A stretch of 64,000 bases of DNA, taken from Globodera rostochiensis (lineage: Eukaryota; Nematoda; Chromadorea; Rhabditida; Heteroderidae). Shown piece after piece: positions 34,216 through 45,769 of the stretch. The position numbers and the translations under genes were made by a program. Position 1 is the stretch's first letter. The number at the start of each line of letters is the position of its first letter. The notes beneath the pieces were generated by a model that was not told where the DNA came from, did no database searches, and saw only the letters and a program-made list of their open reading frames with translations. The stretch is taken from positions 373,001-437,000 of the forward strand of contig JAEVLN010000023.1 of assembly GCA_018350325.1 (NCBI GenBank), given 5' to 3'.

Positions 34216-35003
34216 CTTTAATGATAAAGTAGAGATATTATATTTTTTAAATTAAAAAAATTTTATTCAAAATAAAGTTTATTTGCTTAAATTTTCTTAA
34301 CAAAGATTGCCATTCCCCAATTATTAGCATACTAAAATTAATTTTAATTTTTTATATTTAAATTTTCATCACTTTTTAAAAATAGCTTTCACAACTTTAA
34401 CATCCTATAATAGATTGGCTAAATTTTGATTATTTTTTGCAAATTTAGATTTTTGATGGCATGGCGCTATGACAATTTATAAATTCCTTTCAGATTCAAC
34501 ACTTTTGTTGGCAACATTATTAAATATTTGGTAATTAATTTATATAAGTCGATTTTTTCTAGCAATCTCACATGTAATGACAATATTTATATTAATGATT
34601 TGATTAAATTATGGGTTTGTATTTAGCCGCTTTTTTTGATTGTTTAAATTAAAAAACTATTCAATTTTTTTTTTGCTCAGCAACACTTTTGAAGACTGAC
34701 ATTTTTATTATTAATGATTTGCACTGAACTTTCAAGTCACGATTTTTTAAGAAAAATAATAAAAAATTCAGGTCTTTATTATTTTCAATATTTAGTCTTT
34801 TTAATAAAATTTAAGAGACCGTATTTTATGCATATTTCAAGTTTTTGTAATTCGTAATGCTCAGTTATAACGTTACATTTTTGCATTATTTTTATTACAA
34901 TATCTATTGGTATGTAAATCTACGTTATTTTTTAAAATAACTAGGCATAAGTCACTCTAAAAAGACATAATGTTTTTTGTTTTATTTGTAACTTATAAAA
35001 ATT

Positions 35004-35084
35004 TTTAATGTACTGCTCCTCCGTCGCCACGCGACCATCTTGCAACTTCTGGTTGCTTTCCTGCTTGCGGGCGCGGTTAACACA
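35004..35084 (-). CDS. GC3-rich exon inside duplication
   Basis: The minus frame reads CVNRARKQESNQKLQDGRVA then TEEQYIK. Almost every codon ends in G or C (AAC CGC GCC CGC AAG CAG), in sharp contrast to its flanks. A GTGAG|T acceptor precedes it; the donor is unclear because the frame stays open into AT-rich codons. It is repeated at 38381-38461. No family is recognised. Confidence 0.45.
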
Positions 35085-36500
35085 ACTCACAATTATTTAT
35101 TTGATAGACAATTTTTTTTAAAATTTATAATCAAATCAACAATAACAAAATACCACAGCATTTAATTGTAAGAAAATTCATATTTTTCATTTTACACTTT
35201 TTTACGATAAAAATAAATTATCAATTATACAAGCACAAAGAAAACTCCACATCAAATAAGTAAATACTTTTATCAAATGTGGATTAGAGCACTGACATAG
35301 CTTTTAACTCCTGCCGCCAAGCACTGCAACGCAGATATTACTTTCAATTTCATTGCATTTAATTTTTATTTTAATTTTTATTTGAATATATAAAAAATAA
35401 GAGATTGAAAATTAAAAATTTTTTAAAATTGCTCGACTAAATATTTAATACTGGAAACCAAATATTAATTTGTATGCTATGTTAATGAAAGAAGAATAAA
35501 GTCATAATCGGAATGTATTATTTAATAAAGAAAATTGTTCAACCACGACAACGATTTTGTAGATGAAATATACGCAAAAAATTAAAACAAAAATCACATA
35601 CAAAGAAATGCGTATTGAGTTAATATCTCTTAATAATTAAACAAATAGCTCAAAATAAATGCCAAATTAATAAAAATGAAAAACCCAACATCTTTTATCT
35701 CTTCTATTTTCTTAAGAATTTAAAAATGATTAAGCATTTATAAAATGTGTAAGCATTTTAAGATAAAAATGGTTTTTTTTGATAAAAGGAAATTTAACAA
35801 AGCATAACAAGCTACAGTGTTAGTTAACTCACAAAAATTCTCCATTTGTTTATTGCATTGGTTGAATTACTCATTGACGCTTGTTCGTCTAAGAAAACAA
35901 AGATCGGTTTATATTTTCTAATGTAAGAATAAATTGTGGCATTGGGAAAACGCAATGGCTGATGAAATGCATAACGAGCGGCTAAAATTATTTTAGTTTA
36001 TTTAAATTATAAAAATTAGGATTTTTTGATAAGTTGAGAGTTTTTTTCTTTAACTTATTTCACACAAAACATTAATTTAACTACGTTGATAATTAAAAGT
36101 GTAAAAGATAATTTTAACAAATTTATTTAAAATTTATTGTAAATTCAAAGAAATTTAATATTTTTAATTAATGAAAAGCGAAAATTATTATATCCCAATA
36201 ATATTTGAAAATGATTAACTCTGCAAAAAGATAAAATCAAATTATAACAAAGGCTTGGAAAAATTGCAAATGCATGTGATTTGTCTCCAATATTCTAAGC
36301 TTGAAGAGCAGTTATCTACGTTGAAGTTGTTGATAAATTCTTGCCTCATGCGAGAGACGAGCAAGTTTCAACTAAAACATTCGTTGTCTTGAGACATATA
36401 AAATTTAATTATTTTCAAAACTTTGATATCGTAACACAAAAGTAATTTAGTCAAAAATTTTGATTAATCAATTTAAGTCAGTTTATTTAAAGATGTTTTG

Positions 36501-36572
36501 TTGCAACCATTATTTGAACAGCATTTCCGCCGTACGCTTGCCAGCATGATGAATAGGGATTTTAATAGTTGA
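36501..36572 (+). CDS. Terminal exon, weakly Fic-like
   Basis: The frame reads LQPLFEQHFRRTLASMMNRD then FNS and TGA, with GAACAG before CAT as a possible acceptor. RRTLASMMNRDF lines up with the residues after the Fic loop (GRTSSMLMNKF at 59.2 kb; RVARMIMKWF at 14.2 kb), and the bases TTGCCAGnATGAT are shared with the 14.2-kb exon. The catalytic HPFxxGNG part is absent or destroyed. Repeated at 39878-39949. Confidence 0.3.
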   Translation: MQPLFEQHFRRTLASMMNRDFNS

Positions 36573-36594
36573 TTCTAATCGCGAGTAAGGCTGT

Positions 36595-39500
36595 TAAATA
36601 AGCAATGGCCTAAGTTCAGAATGAATGGACGTAAACATTTTGAAAACCTTTACAATATATTCTTCTTGAATAAATTTTTATTAATTTATCTAACCAATTA
36701 CTTCTATGCATTAAATTAAATAATGAAAGAAACTAATATTCATTTAGATAAAAACGTTGAGGAAACGGATTGTGGCATAAAAAATATGAAAAAACAAAGT
36801 AAACTAATCAAATTATTTTTCCTTAATTTATTTTTCAAGCAAAATGTTATATTCTATAATAAATTAATTGTAAAGGTTCTCTTGTCACGCTCGTTTTAGC
36901 AAACAGTTTGAAATACAAGAGGAAAAAAAGGGCTCTCGAAACCGCTTAAACACATAAAAGCAAATCCAAAATTACTTCAAACACCACATCGTTTTAGGAC
37001 AAATAAATAAATTATAAAAAATGAGAAAAATTTATTTGAATAAAATGATATTTAACAAAAATGACATAAAATTCTGAATTATGAATAAGGGAGAGAGTGT
37101 AATAAAAAAAATATCCAAGAAAAAATAACAAATTTAATTGAAATACAATTTTTATTAATACTTATAATTGAAAAAAAACGTATCAAATAAATGTTCGCCT
37201 ATTATTGACACTTATATAAATATAACGGACTATATACATAAAAGTTAAAGCTTATTAATCTATCCAATATAAATTAAAACATAAATGTGTCAAACTGAAG
37301 GCTGTTTTTAAAAAATATATATTAAATCAATCTAAAAACAAAAAGTTAAATATAAAATTGAAGCTTTATAAAACATTATCCGCACGTGGGCATTAAAAAA
37401 GATTTTTAATTAAATAAGCCAAAACCTGAATATAAGCCACAATATTAAATGAAAAAAATATAAATGATTAATCTTTTCTAATTATTAAAACCAATTACGT
37501 TTGGAATTGGAACAGACACGGTGCGAACAACGCCAGACATGAAGGTCAATTTTCAAGTCACCATGCAATTAACAATATTTAAGATTTTATGACTTTAATG
37601 ATAAAGTAGAGATATTATATTTTTTAAATTAAAAAAATTTTATTCAAAATAAAGTTTATTTGCTTAAATTTTCTTAACAAAGATTGCCATTCCCCAATTA
37701 TTAGCATACTAAAATTAATTTTAATTTTTTATATTTAAATTTTCATCACTTTTTAAAAATAGCTTTCACAACTTTAACATCCTATAATAGATTGGCTAAA
37801 TTTTGATTATTTTTTGCAAATTTAGATTTTTGATGGCATGGCGCTATGACAATTTATAAATTCCTTTCAGATTCAACACTTTTGTTGGCAACATTATTAA
37901 ATATTTGGTAATTAATTTATATAAGTCGATTTTTTCTAGCAATCTCACATGTAATGACAATATTTATATTAATGATTTGATTAAATTATGGGTTTGTATT
38001 TAGCCGCTTTTTTTGATTGTTTAAATTAAAAAACTATTCAATTTTTTTTTTGCTCAGCAACACTTTTGAAGACTGACATTTTTATTATTAATGATTTGCA
38101 CTGAACTTTCAAGTCACGATTTTTTAAGAAAAATAATAAAAAATTCAGGTCTTTATTATTTTCAATATTTAGTCTTTTTAATAAAATTTAAGAGACCGTA
38201 TTTTATGCATATTTCAAGTTTTTGTAATTCGTAATGCTCAGTTATAACGTTACATTTTTGCATTATTTTTATTACAATATCTATTGGTATGTAAATCTAC
38301 GTTATTTTTTAAAATAACTAGGCATAAGTCACTCTAAAAAGACATAATGTTTTTTGTTTTATTTGTAACTTATAAAAATTTTTAATGTACTGCTCCTCCG
38401 TCGCCACGCGACCATCTTGCAACTTCTGGTTGCTTTCCTGCTTGCGGGCGCGGTTAACACAACTCACAATTATTTATTTGATAGACAATTTTTTTTAAAA
38501 TTTATAATCAAATCAACAATAACAAAATACCACAGCATTTAATTGTAAGAAAATTCATATTTTTCATTTTACACTTTTTTACGATAAAAATAAATTATCA
38601 ATTATACAAGCACAAAGAAAACTCCACATCAAATAAGTAAATACTTTTATCAAATGTGGATTAGAGCACTGACATAGCTTTTAACTCCTGCCGCCAAGCA
38701 CTGCAACGCAGATATTACTTTCAATTTCATTGCATTTAATTTTTATTTTAATTTTTATTTGAATATATAAAAAATAAGAGATTGAAAATTAAAAATTTTT
38801 TAAAATTGCTCGACTAAATATTTAATACTGGAAACCAAATATTAATTTGTATGCTATGTTAATGAAAGAAGAATAAAGTCATAATCGGAATGTATTATTT
38901 AATAAAGAAAATTGTTCAACCACGACAACGATTTTGTAGATGAAATATACGCAAAAAATTAAAACAAAAATCACATACAAAGAAATGCGTATTGAGTTAA
39001 TATCTCTTAATAATTAAACAAATAGCTCAAAATAAATGCCAAATTAATAAAAATGAAAAACCCAACATCTTTTATCTCTTCTATTTTCTTAAGAATTTAA
39101 AAATGATTAAGCATTTATAAAATGTGTAAGCATTTTAAGATAAAAATGGTTTTTTTTGATAAAAGGAAATTTAACAAAGCATAACAAGCTACAGTGTTAG
39201 TTAACTCACAAAAATTCTCCATTTGTTTATTGCATTGGTTGAATTACTCATTGACGCTTGTTCGTCTAAGAAAACAAAGATCGGTTTATATTTTCTAATG
39301 TAAGAATAAATTGTGGCATTGGGAAAACGCAATGGCTGATGAAATGCATAACGAGCGGCTAAAATTATTTTAGTTTATTTAAATTATAAAAATTAGGATT
39401 TTTTGATAAGTTGAGAGTTTTTTTCTTTAACTTATTTCACACAAAACATTAATTTAACTACGTTGATAATTAAAAGTGTAAAAGATAATTTTAACAAATT

Positions 39501-39971
39501 TATTTAAAATTTATTGTAAATTCAAAGAAATTTAATATTTTTAATTAATGAAAAGCGAAAATTATTATATCCCAATAATATTTGAAAATGATTAACTCTG
39601 CAAAAAGATAAAATCAAATTATAACAAAGGCTTGGAAAAATTGCAAATGCATGTGATTTGTCTCCAATATTCTAAGCTGGAAGAGCAGTTATCTACGTTG
39701 AAGTTGTTGATAAATTCTTGCCTCATGCGAGAGACGAGCAAGTTTCAACTAAAACATTCGTTGTCTTGAGACATATAAAATTTAATTATTTTCAAAACTT
39801 TGATATCGTAACACAAAAGTAATTTAGTCAAAAATTTTGATTAATCAATTTAAGTCAGTTTATTTAAAGATGTTTTGTTGCAACCATTATTTGAACAGCA
39901 TTTCCGCCGTACGCTTGCCAGCATGATGAATAGGGATTTTAATAGTTGATTCTAATCGCGAGTAAGGCTGT
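36595..39971. repeat. 3.38-kb tandem duplication, copy 2
   Basis: Carries the same islands as copy 1 at an offset of 3377. It continues into the hAT element without a break, which indicates that copy 2 retains the original right-hand context. Confidence 0.95.
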
Positions 39972-41012
39972 CTGTTTCAAACCGAACCGAACCGATACCG
40001 AACCGAAAACCGACATTTTTTCGGTTCGGTTTCGGTTCGGTTCGGTATGAAACCGAAAGCTTCGGTTCGGTTCGGTATGAAACCGAAAGCTTCGGTTCGG
40101 TTTCGGTTCGGTTCGGTTTGAAACCGAAAGTTACGGTTCGGTTTCGGTTCGGTTAACCGAAAGCTTCGGTTCGGTTCTAATAAACGACAAGAAATATGAC
40201 TTTCTGGTTTTACTAATTTGAATTCTTGAATAAATATATTCTAAATGTGGCATTATGTTATCCCAATGTTTTTTAACTATCTTTGACGCGTTTAACGTTT
40301 TCAGCTCAGTGTAAAAAATTTTCTTTGCATATTTTGTTTTATTGAATTTGCTAATGCGAAAAGTTAGCTTTTCTTTGTTTTAACCTGCTGAATACAATTT
40401 TTCTTAATTTCAGCTATAACAATGAGTGAAATATGGAAGCATTTTAAGCCTGAAAAAGCTTCAATTTCTTGCAATTACTGTTCGAAAACATTTGCTTTTG
40501 CAAAAGATAAATCAACGTCAAAGTTATGGTTTCATTTGCAAAATAAGCATACCGAGCAATTTACTTCAACTGAGAGGAATCGTAAAAGGAAAATGACTGA
40601 ATTTTCTGCTGAACAGAAAGAGCCAAAGCCATCCACATCCATCAAAGTACCCAAATTTTCGAGGAATCCTCTGATGAAGACGACGAATTTTAATTGCAAA
40701 TCTTTTGATTTATTTGGCTGAAAAGATAACATTTTATTGCATCTGTGAAATGGAGTTTTCAAAGATTTTGCACGGAAAACCGAAAATTTCGGTTCGGTTC
40801 GGTTGAAACCGAAAGTTTCGGTTCGGTTTCGGTTCGGTTTCGGTTCGGTTCGGTTTGAAACCGAAAGCTTCGGTTCGGTTTTCGGTTATCGGTTCGGTTA
40901 ACCGAAAGCTTCGGTTCGGTTTCGGTTCGGTTCGGTTTGAAACCGAAAGGATCGGTTCGGTTATCGGTTTCGGTTTCGGTTAACCGAAAATTATTTGAAA
41001 CCGACAGCCTTA
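39963..41012 (+). mobile_element. hAT-type element with BED-finger ORF
   Basis: 1050 bp long with inverted ends TAAGGCTGTCnGTTTCAAA and 8-bp target duplications. Both subterminal zones (39980-40180 and 40785-40995) are dense arrays of CGGTTCGGTTT/AAACCGAACCG with AAACCGAAAGCTTCGG units. The middle holds a BED zinc finger but no transposase catalytic domain, so this is an internally deleted, non-autonomous copy. Confidence 0.85.
40422..40721 (+). CDS. BED zinc-finger protein of hAT element
   Basis: 99 codons starting MSEIWKHFKPEKASISCNYC. BED signatures are visible: aromatic W5 and F8, C17-x2-C20, then STSKLWFHLQNKH with H38 and H43. BED fingers bind DNA and form the N-terminus of hAT transposases, where they recognise the ends. 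After residue 45 comes a basic, Ser/Pro-rich linker (PSTSIKVPKF) and then a stop where the dimerisation and RNase-H-like catalytic parts would start. An upstream TTAATTTCAG suggests the ORF is an exon. If made, the product could bind element ends without cutting. Confidence 0.8.
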   Translation: MSEIWKHFKPEKASISCNYCSKTFAFAKDKSTSKLWFHLQNKHTEQFTSTERNRKRKMTEFSAEQKEPKPSTSIKVPKFSRNPLMKTTNFNCKSFDLFG

Positions 41013-41020
41013 ATCGCGAG

Positions 41021-42057
41021 TAAAATTTTTCAACTTAGTATTTTAATTTTAAAGATTTTTTTAGTTGTATCATAAATGCATTTTTTAAAACATGATTCTA
41101 AATATTTATCACTTAAAATTAGTTGGTGATTTTTTCCTCAAAAATAAAAAATAATTTTTAATTCTTAAATATTTTATAAGCAATATAAAATGCCTAAATT
41201 GTCTTATTTTTAGTTAATTCAAAAATTGACTGAAGCGTTTTTATTTCTTTATTAATGAAAAAACTTATTTAGAAAATAACGGAGAAAACGCCTGTGATTA
41301 AATAATTAAAAAATATTGAAGTATATTAAATGGGCTTTTGTATTTTAATTAAATTTAATTCTGTGTAAATGAATTTACCTATTAAGTTTTTATGGCTAAG
41401 TGTGATTTTATTACTCTCAAATGTGTGTCTCAGCAATTACAATAAAGGAGATTTTTTCTTCTCTAACTTTCACCGATGACTTTTTATTTTAATTTATCAT
41501 TATATAAATCATTCATTCAAAAAAGATTTGTCGCATTCTTTAGTTTTTGAGAGTAATATTTTTTATCCCGTTGATCTTTTGAAATTATAACCTTGTGAAT
41601 TTTGTAGGTACCATAACATGCGCATGGATAACAGGGGCAACAATAGTTTTCGTTTAATTTAGCTTCCATTTTGCATCAATAAATAGGAATCCAACATATT
41701 TGTAGTTTAACATTTAAAAAACAAACTTATTTGTTGATTATTTCATTTTAGTTTATTTGTTTTTTTAAATATATTAAAAGTTTAAAGATTTTTTTGCTTA
41801 CAATATTTTGATTTTTTATCCTTGCTCGTAAAGCTTGTATAAAAATATTTATTTTAATTTAAGACAATTCCTATGAGATTTCTACAATTCGTTAGTCCAA
41901 GCTCAAGCTCGCCTTTTTGTTATTTTTTATTTTAAATTCAATTCGTAACAAAATCAAATTTCCTGCTCTTCTCTTAACATTGTAAATTTGGTGGTTAATT
42001 ATTATTGACTTCATCTCACAATTTTACCAATTAAATGTCCTTAAGCTTTCCATATTC
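41021..42057. other. AT-rich spacer
   Basis: Only the small exon candidate at 41608 stands out. Confidence 0.45.
41608..41662 (+). other. Short terminal exon candidate
   Basis: After ATTTTGTAG the frame YHNMRMDNRGNNSFRLI ends at TAG. An alternative frame reads TITCAWITGATIVFV. No family is recognised. Confidence 0.27.
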
Positions 42058-42144
42058 AAACGTCCATGGTGCTCCATTGTTGCAGCATTGCACCTAAAAA
42101 CACGTGAGTTTGTAGAGAAAACTCAGTTCGCAGCAAACTATTAG
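42058..42144 (+). CDS. Exon with CAC|GTGAGT donor
   Basis: The frame reads KRPWCSIVAALHLKTREFVE then KTQFAANY. AACAC|GTGAGTTTG at 42103 is one of the best donors in the window and would cut the reading after HLKT. CSIVAALHLK resembles an ankyrin helix but not enough to call. Confidence 0.35.
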   Translation, partial: KRPWCSIVAALHLKTREFVEKTQFAANY

Positions 42145-42643
42145 AATTTAAAAATTAATGCTCACTTATTTTTATTCTTTGATTTTTAAATTCGACCGTT
42201 TTAGGTGATCAAACTAATAAACTATTATTACTTTAATATACTTAGAATTTTTATTAGTATTCTTTATGTTTTTATAATACAGATTGGTTTAATCAGCAGC
42301 ATATTTAAAAAGATTTAAATGATATAATTTGTGTGTACACTACAGAAGATTTAGAGAATGAATTTATGTAGCAAATTGGCAGTTGTCGCAAACTTATCCA
42401 TCTTTCATAACTTCATGATTGCAAGCCAACGTTCCCAAATATGCTTTCAATTACAATCATTATCTCATCTCATTTTAACACGCATTCATTTTTTAAATGA
42501 TTAACGCAGGTGCTTTATTCATTTTAGGTAAGTCGTTTTTTTATTTTTTGTTTCACTCATTAGACAGTATTAATAAATGTTTTTTATCAATTGATTTGAA
42601 ATATTTAATAGGCAATTACTTTATAAACAATGGATTTGTCATT

Positions 42644-42817
42644 GTGCTAAAAGAGAGAGTCAGGCGGCGAGAGGAATTTGGACATCAACGCACCCCATCT
42701 AAAAATTGTTTTAGTTTACTTTTTGAACATTTTATTTTTTGAATAAATAGTGTGCTAAAAAGAGAGAGTCAGACGGCGAGAGTAATTTGGACATCAACGC
42801 ACCCCATCTAAAAATTA
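42644..42817. repeat. Locally duplicated 64-bp island
   Basis: Units 42644-42707 and 42753-42817 share GGACATCAACGCACCCCATC and differ at a few sites. The plus frame of unit 1 reads ERVRRREEFGHQRTPSKN; the minus frame after AATTTTTAG reads WGALMSKFLSPPDSLF. Only the GC-rich patch is duplicated, not the spacer, which is what a duplicated exon would look like. Confidence 0.75.
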
Positions 42818-42820
42818 TAA

Positions 42821-42885
42821 AAAAATTGTAAAATTTCAACGAAAAAATGCTAAAAATTTAATAACTAAAATGTAACTCCAAACCC
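42821..42885. repeat. Intron-like repeat, copy 2
   Basis: Matches 11201-11262. In the first copy this would be the 5' end of an intron; here no matching exon abuts it. Confidence 0.6.
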
Positions 42886-43239
42886 TTTGAAACAATAAAC
42901 AAAGAATTTTGACGTCAAATTATTTTATAAAATAAGTTGAATAAATTTAGTATGTTAAAGTGTATGCCATTTTGTATTTCTTAATGATTTCGACCCGACA
43001 ACAAACATCACCTGTTCGTATAAATTAAAAAAATAATTTAATAAACTAGTAAGTACCCACTTTATTTAAAGTTAAAAAAAAATTTGGCTAATAAAGAGGC
43101 AAAAATCAATTATTAAAAACCTTTTCAGAAAAAAAGGCGACCTAAAAATTAAAATAAAATATTTATTCGAAAGAAAAATTTATTTTAAGCCCTCTTTTCT
43201 AAAAATATAATATGATCTATATAGCTTTATTTTCAATAG

Positions 43240-43382
43240 ACTAATAATAATATGAAAATGAACCTACGCGAGCGGCTAGTAATATAAAAAACAGGAATAA
43301 GACAGCTGTGTCTTCTCAGGCCCAAATCACCTCCGCCGAGTGCAAAGCGCTAGCTGAAGCATTAAATATGAATGAATGGTGA
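43240..43382 (+). CDS. Two-exon model with 41-base intron
   Basis: After TTTTCAATAG the first exon reads TNNNMKMNLRERL and ends CTA|GTAATA (43278). A 41-base intron ends TCTTCTCAG, and the second exon (43320-43382) reads AQITSAECKALAEALNMNEW then TGA. Both junctions are phase 0. CKALAEALNMNEW is reminiscent of a death-domain helix (WxxLAxxLxM), but one helix is not enough to assign it. The short intron is typical of nematodes. Confidence 0.5.
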
Positions 43383-44174
43383 TGATGAAAATAGATTTAA
43401 AAAATATATTTATTTTATAAAATAAGTAAATAAATTTAGTATGTTAAAGTGTATGCCTCTATTTAAAGTTTAAAAAAGTTGATAAATAATAATTAAAATT
43501 ATGTTCGAATATATTTAATATATATAAAACAAAATAATAAACAATATAAAACAAAAGTATTAAGTTTATTTTCGAAAAATAAACATTGTGCATTATTGAT
43601 AAATGCACTATAATGAAAATGAATTAAATAATTCATAATTATAAAATTAAAAAAAATTTGTTAAATTAAATAAAATGATAAAACATTATGTGCAATAAGT
43701 GTGTTGTGTATTAATAATATTATTATTAAATCTAATTAAAAATATCTAAAATCTTTTTATTAAGAGAAAAAATAATTATTTTACGTATTTTTAAATAAAA
43801 TTTTGCTCTATTTAATGTTTTTTGGCGAACGTGTTTTTTATAAATTTGTGGAGTTGCAAAATATTAATATATTTTTCATTGATAAATTTGAATGTTTAAA
43901 TTAATGATTGTTCTATGATTTACATTTTTAATTAAAGCTCGGATTCGCCGTCAATGAAAAAACAAATTTTTACTTTTTCTTTGAATCTTAATCTATTGTA
44001 ATTTTATAACAATTTTAATAAAAAGTTAAATATGAAAAATACCTTAAATAAATGCAATCGCAAAGTATTTCTTATTAACATATATATTCAAACATAATAA
44101 CAAATAGAAGTTCAAAATTCTTAAGACAGGATCGAGAGTCTATGAAAATGGAAATATATAAATAAATATAATAC
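43383..44174. other. AT-rich spacer before BEL 3' end
   Basis: A downstream BEL LTR would be expected near here; I could not recognise one. Confidence 0.45.
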
Positions 44175-44795
44175 TTATTTTCTCAAAATTATTTTTCTGA
44201 TCTTTAAGATACAAAGTTTTGCAAAACAACAAAAAATGTATAATATTAATAAGGCAACTGTCAACATAATTCCGTAAATAACACTTGCCAATGTAGGATT
44301 ACAATTTGGGTTTTCTAAGAAATTCCAACAGAAAACACATTCAATTAATTCACACATTGGACTGGGTTCGCATAAAATGCGAATCGTCGTAAGAGTTTTA
44401 ATTTTGTCCCAAAAACCAATTTCACAATGATAATGTCTCAGAAGTAATTCATTGTTCAACTGATACTGATATTCTGAAACGTATTCGTGAGTTAAACAAG
44501 AGTCTGCTTCACAACACACTTCAATTTTTTCAACATTTTTATCCATCCAAACAGTTATTCCTTTTAAATTGCACTCAATTTGGCATTTCGAACAATTACT
44601 GATTCCTTTGATTGGTGAAAAAAACAAAATTAAATGGATAAGTCCGATTGCCAAGATATTTGAGACAGATTTTGATTTACTTCTGGTATTCATAGGGTGT
44701 GAATTTTCTTGGTTTTTGTTTTCCTTTACGTTTTTTATTTCATTTTCCCTTTCCTTTGGGTCCCCAAGAACTTCGTTCTCAACAGAATCTTCCAA
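44175..44795 (-). pseudogene. Envelope-like glycoprotein, truncated
   Basis: 206 codons. An acidic N-terminal part is followed by MNTRSK, a hydrophobic segment near residues 46-64, a cysteine-rich ectodomain (about ten Cys, including CxxC and CCxxxxC) and a C-terminal membrane anchor near residues 175-197 with a short basic tail. Nematode BEL/Pao elements are known to have captured envelope genes related to phlebovirus glycoproteins; the short ectodomain suggests a large internal loss. It is part of a dead element. Confidence 0.6.
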
Positions 44796-44805
44796 CGGAC
44801 ATAAT

Positions 44806-45060
44806 TTATTTTATTGGTCTAGAAATTATATTACCATTAGGAATTTTAATTCGGACGTTTCTTATGTGTTTCCCATTAGGTGATTCAAGAACTTCTACGA
44901 TTTTTGCAATTTTCCAAATATTTCTCGGTATGAAGTCTTCCTTTAATATTACGACTTCACCGATTTTTGGTTCTCTTTTTGTTTGAGATTTGGGTCCCTT
45001 TATTGTCCATTGACGTCGGTCTCTTAACCAAATCAAATATTCTTTACTCCATCGATTCCA
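44806..45060 (-). pseudogene. DUF5641-like end of BEL polyprotein
   Basis: Shows IWLRDRRQW, then IGEVVILKEDFIPRNIWKIA and a closing RPIK. This matches the small C-terminal domain that follows the integrase in BEL/Pao polyproteins (GdxVlixed..pR..Wk). It ends just before the envelope-like ORF. Confidence 0.75.
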
Positions 45061-45443
45061 TAAACATTTAATAATATTTCAGTTTTAATAAATGATTCTT
45101 TAAAGTTGATTTGATCAGGGCTTTGTATATTATGTGTCTCATTGTCCAATTCCAAACATAAATTCATTTTTGGGTACAAAAAATCGATTGGACGTAGTGG
45201 AATTATTCCTGGCAAATCAGGGTTTTCATCAATTGCGGTTAAAGGCCGCATATTAAGTATCCCTTCAACTTCAGTTGTAAATGTTATCACTTCATTCCAG
45301 GATAAGCTGGATTTTCCCAACGTTCGTTTAAATGAATCCTTTACCAAAGCGACAAGTCGTTCATAAACTCCGCCTTGCCAAGGGCTTAACTCTTTAATGA
45401 ATTTCCATTTTAACATAGTTTCCAATTGGTCGTAAGTTATCAT
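45033..45443 (-). pseudogene. BEL integrase core, C-terminal half
   Basis: Contains WKFIKELSPWQGGVYERLV, with the catalytic glutamate in GGVYER, and NMRPLT and LRPIDFLYP, all typical of BEL integrases. It lies in a different frame from the preceding segment, so a frameshift near 45430 separates the halves. Confidence 0.8.
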
Positions 45444-45760
45444 TACATATTTTTGCGCATGATGTAAAGGTACCAGAATTGTCGGATAAAATTCGTTCCG
45501 GATATCCTCTTCGCGCTGAAAATCTTTTCAGAATTTCTAAACTACTTTTTCGATAAATTGTTGGACCTAAGTGATCAATTCCGATGCTCACGAACGGATT
45601 AATTCTTTTAACGCTGTCTTCAGGTAAAACTGGCATTTTGGGTAGCATAAATGGAGGAGATTTTATACGTTTAAAATTCACACAGTGTGATAATACGGTT
45701 TTGACCATTCGTCTTGCTTGTGGAGTCCAAAATTGTGATCTGTCAGCGTAGTTTGTACTC
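45394..45760 (-). pseudogene. BEL integrase core, N-terminal half, deleted
   Basis: Shows FWTPQARRMVKTVLSHC, IGIDHLGP (first catalytic Asp) and RRGYPERILSDNSGTF (second Asp). In intact elements several dozen residues lie between the DHLGP and RRG parts; here only about 15 remain, so the core fold is broken. The second cysteine of the zinc motif is also replaced (CVNF). Confidence 0.75.
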
Positions 45761-45769
45761 CAGCGTGTT

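Larger units (their letters stand above)
33219..36594. repeat. 3.38-kb tandem duplication, copy 1
   Basis: Copy 2 follows directly (36595-39971). In the parts I compared they differ by one A in a homopolymer (copy 2 has seven A near 36927, copy 1 six near 33550) and one substitution (CTTGAAG at 36301 against CTGGAAG). The last nine bases of copy 1, TAAGGCTGT, are the first nine of the hAT element that sits at the end of copy 2. The junction to copy 2 has no extra bases. Confidence 0.95.
39955..41020. other. hAT target-site duplications
   Basis: ATCGCGAG occurs at 39955-39962 and again at 41013-41020, directly flanking the element. Eight bases with T at position 2 and A at position 7 fit the known hAT preference nTnnnnAn. 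The same eight bases at 36578-36585 belong to duplication copy 1. Confidence 0.9.

Noticed and set aside
40532..40762. Minus ORF across the hAT element
   Set aside because: It is antisense to the BED-finger ORF, which has the clear domain.
44569..45366. Plus ORFs across the BEL fossil
   Set aside because: They are antisense shadows of the minus-strand BEL frames.
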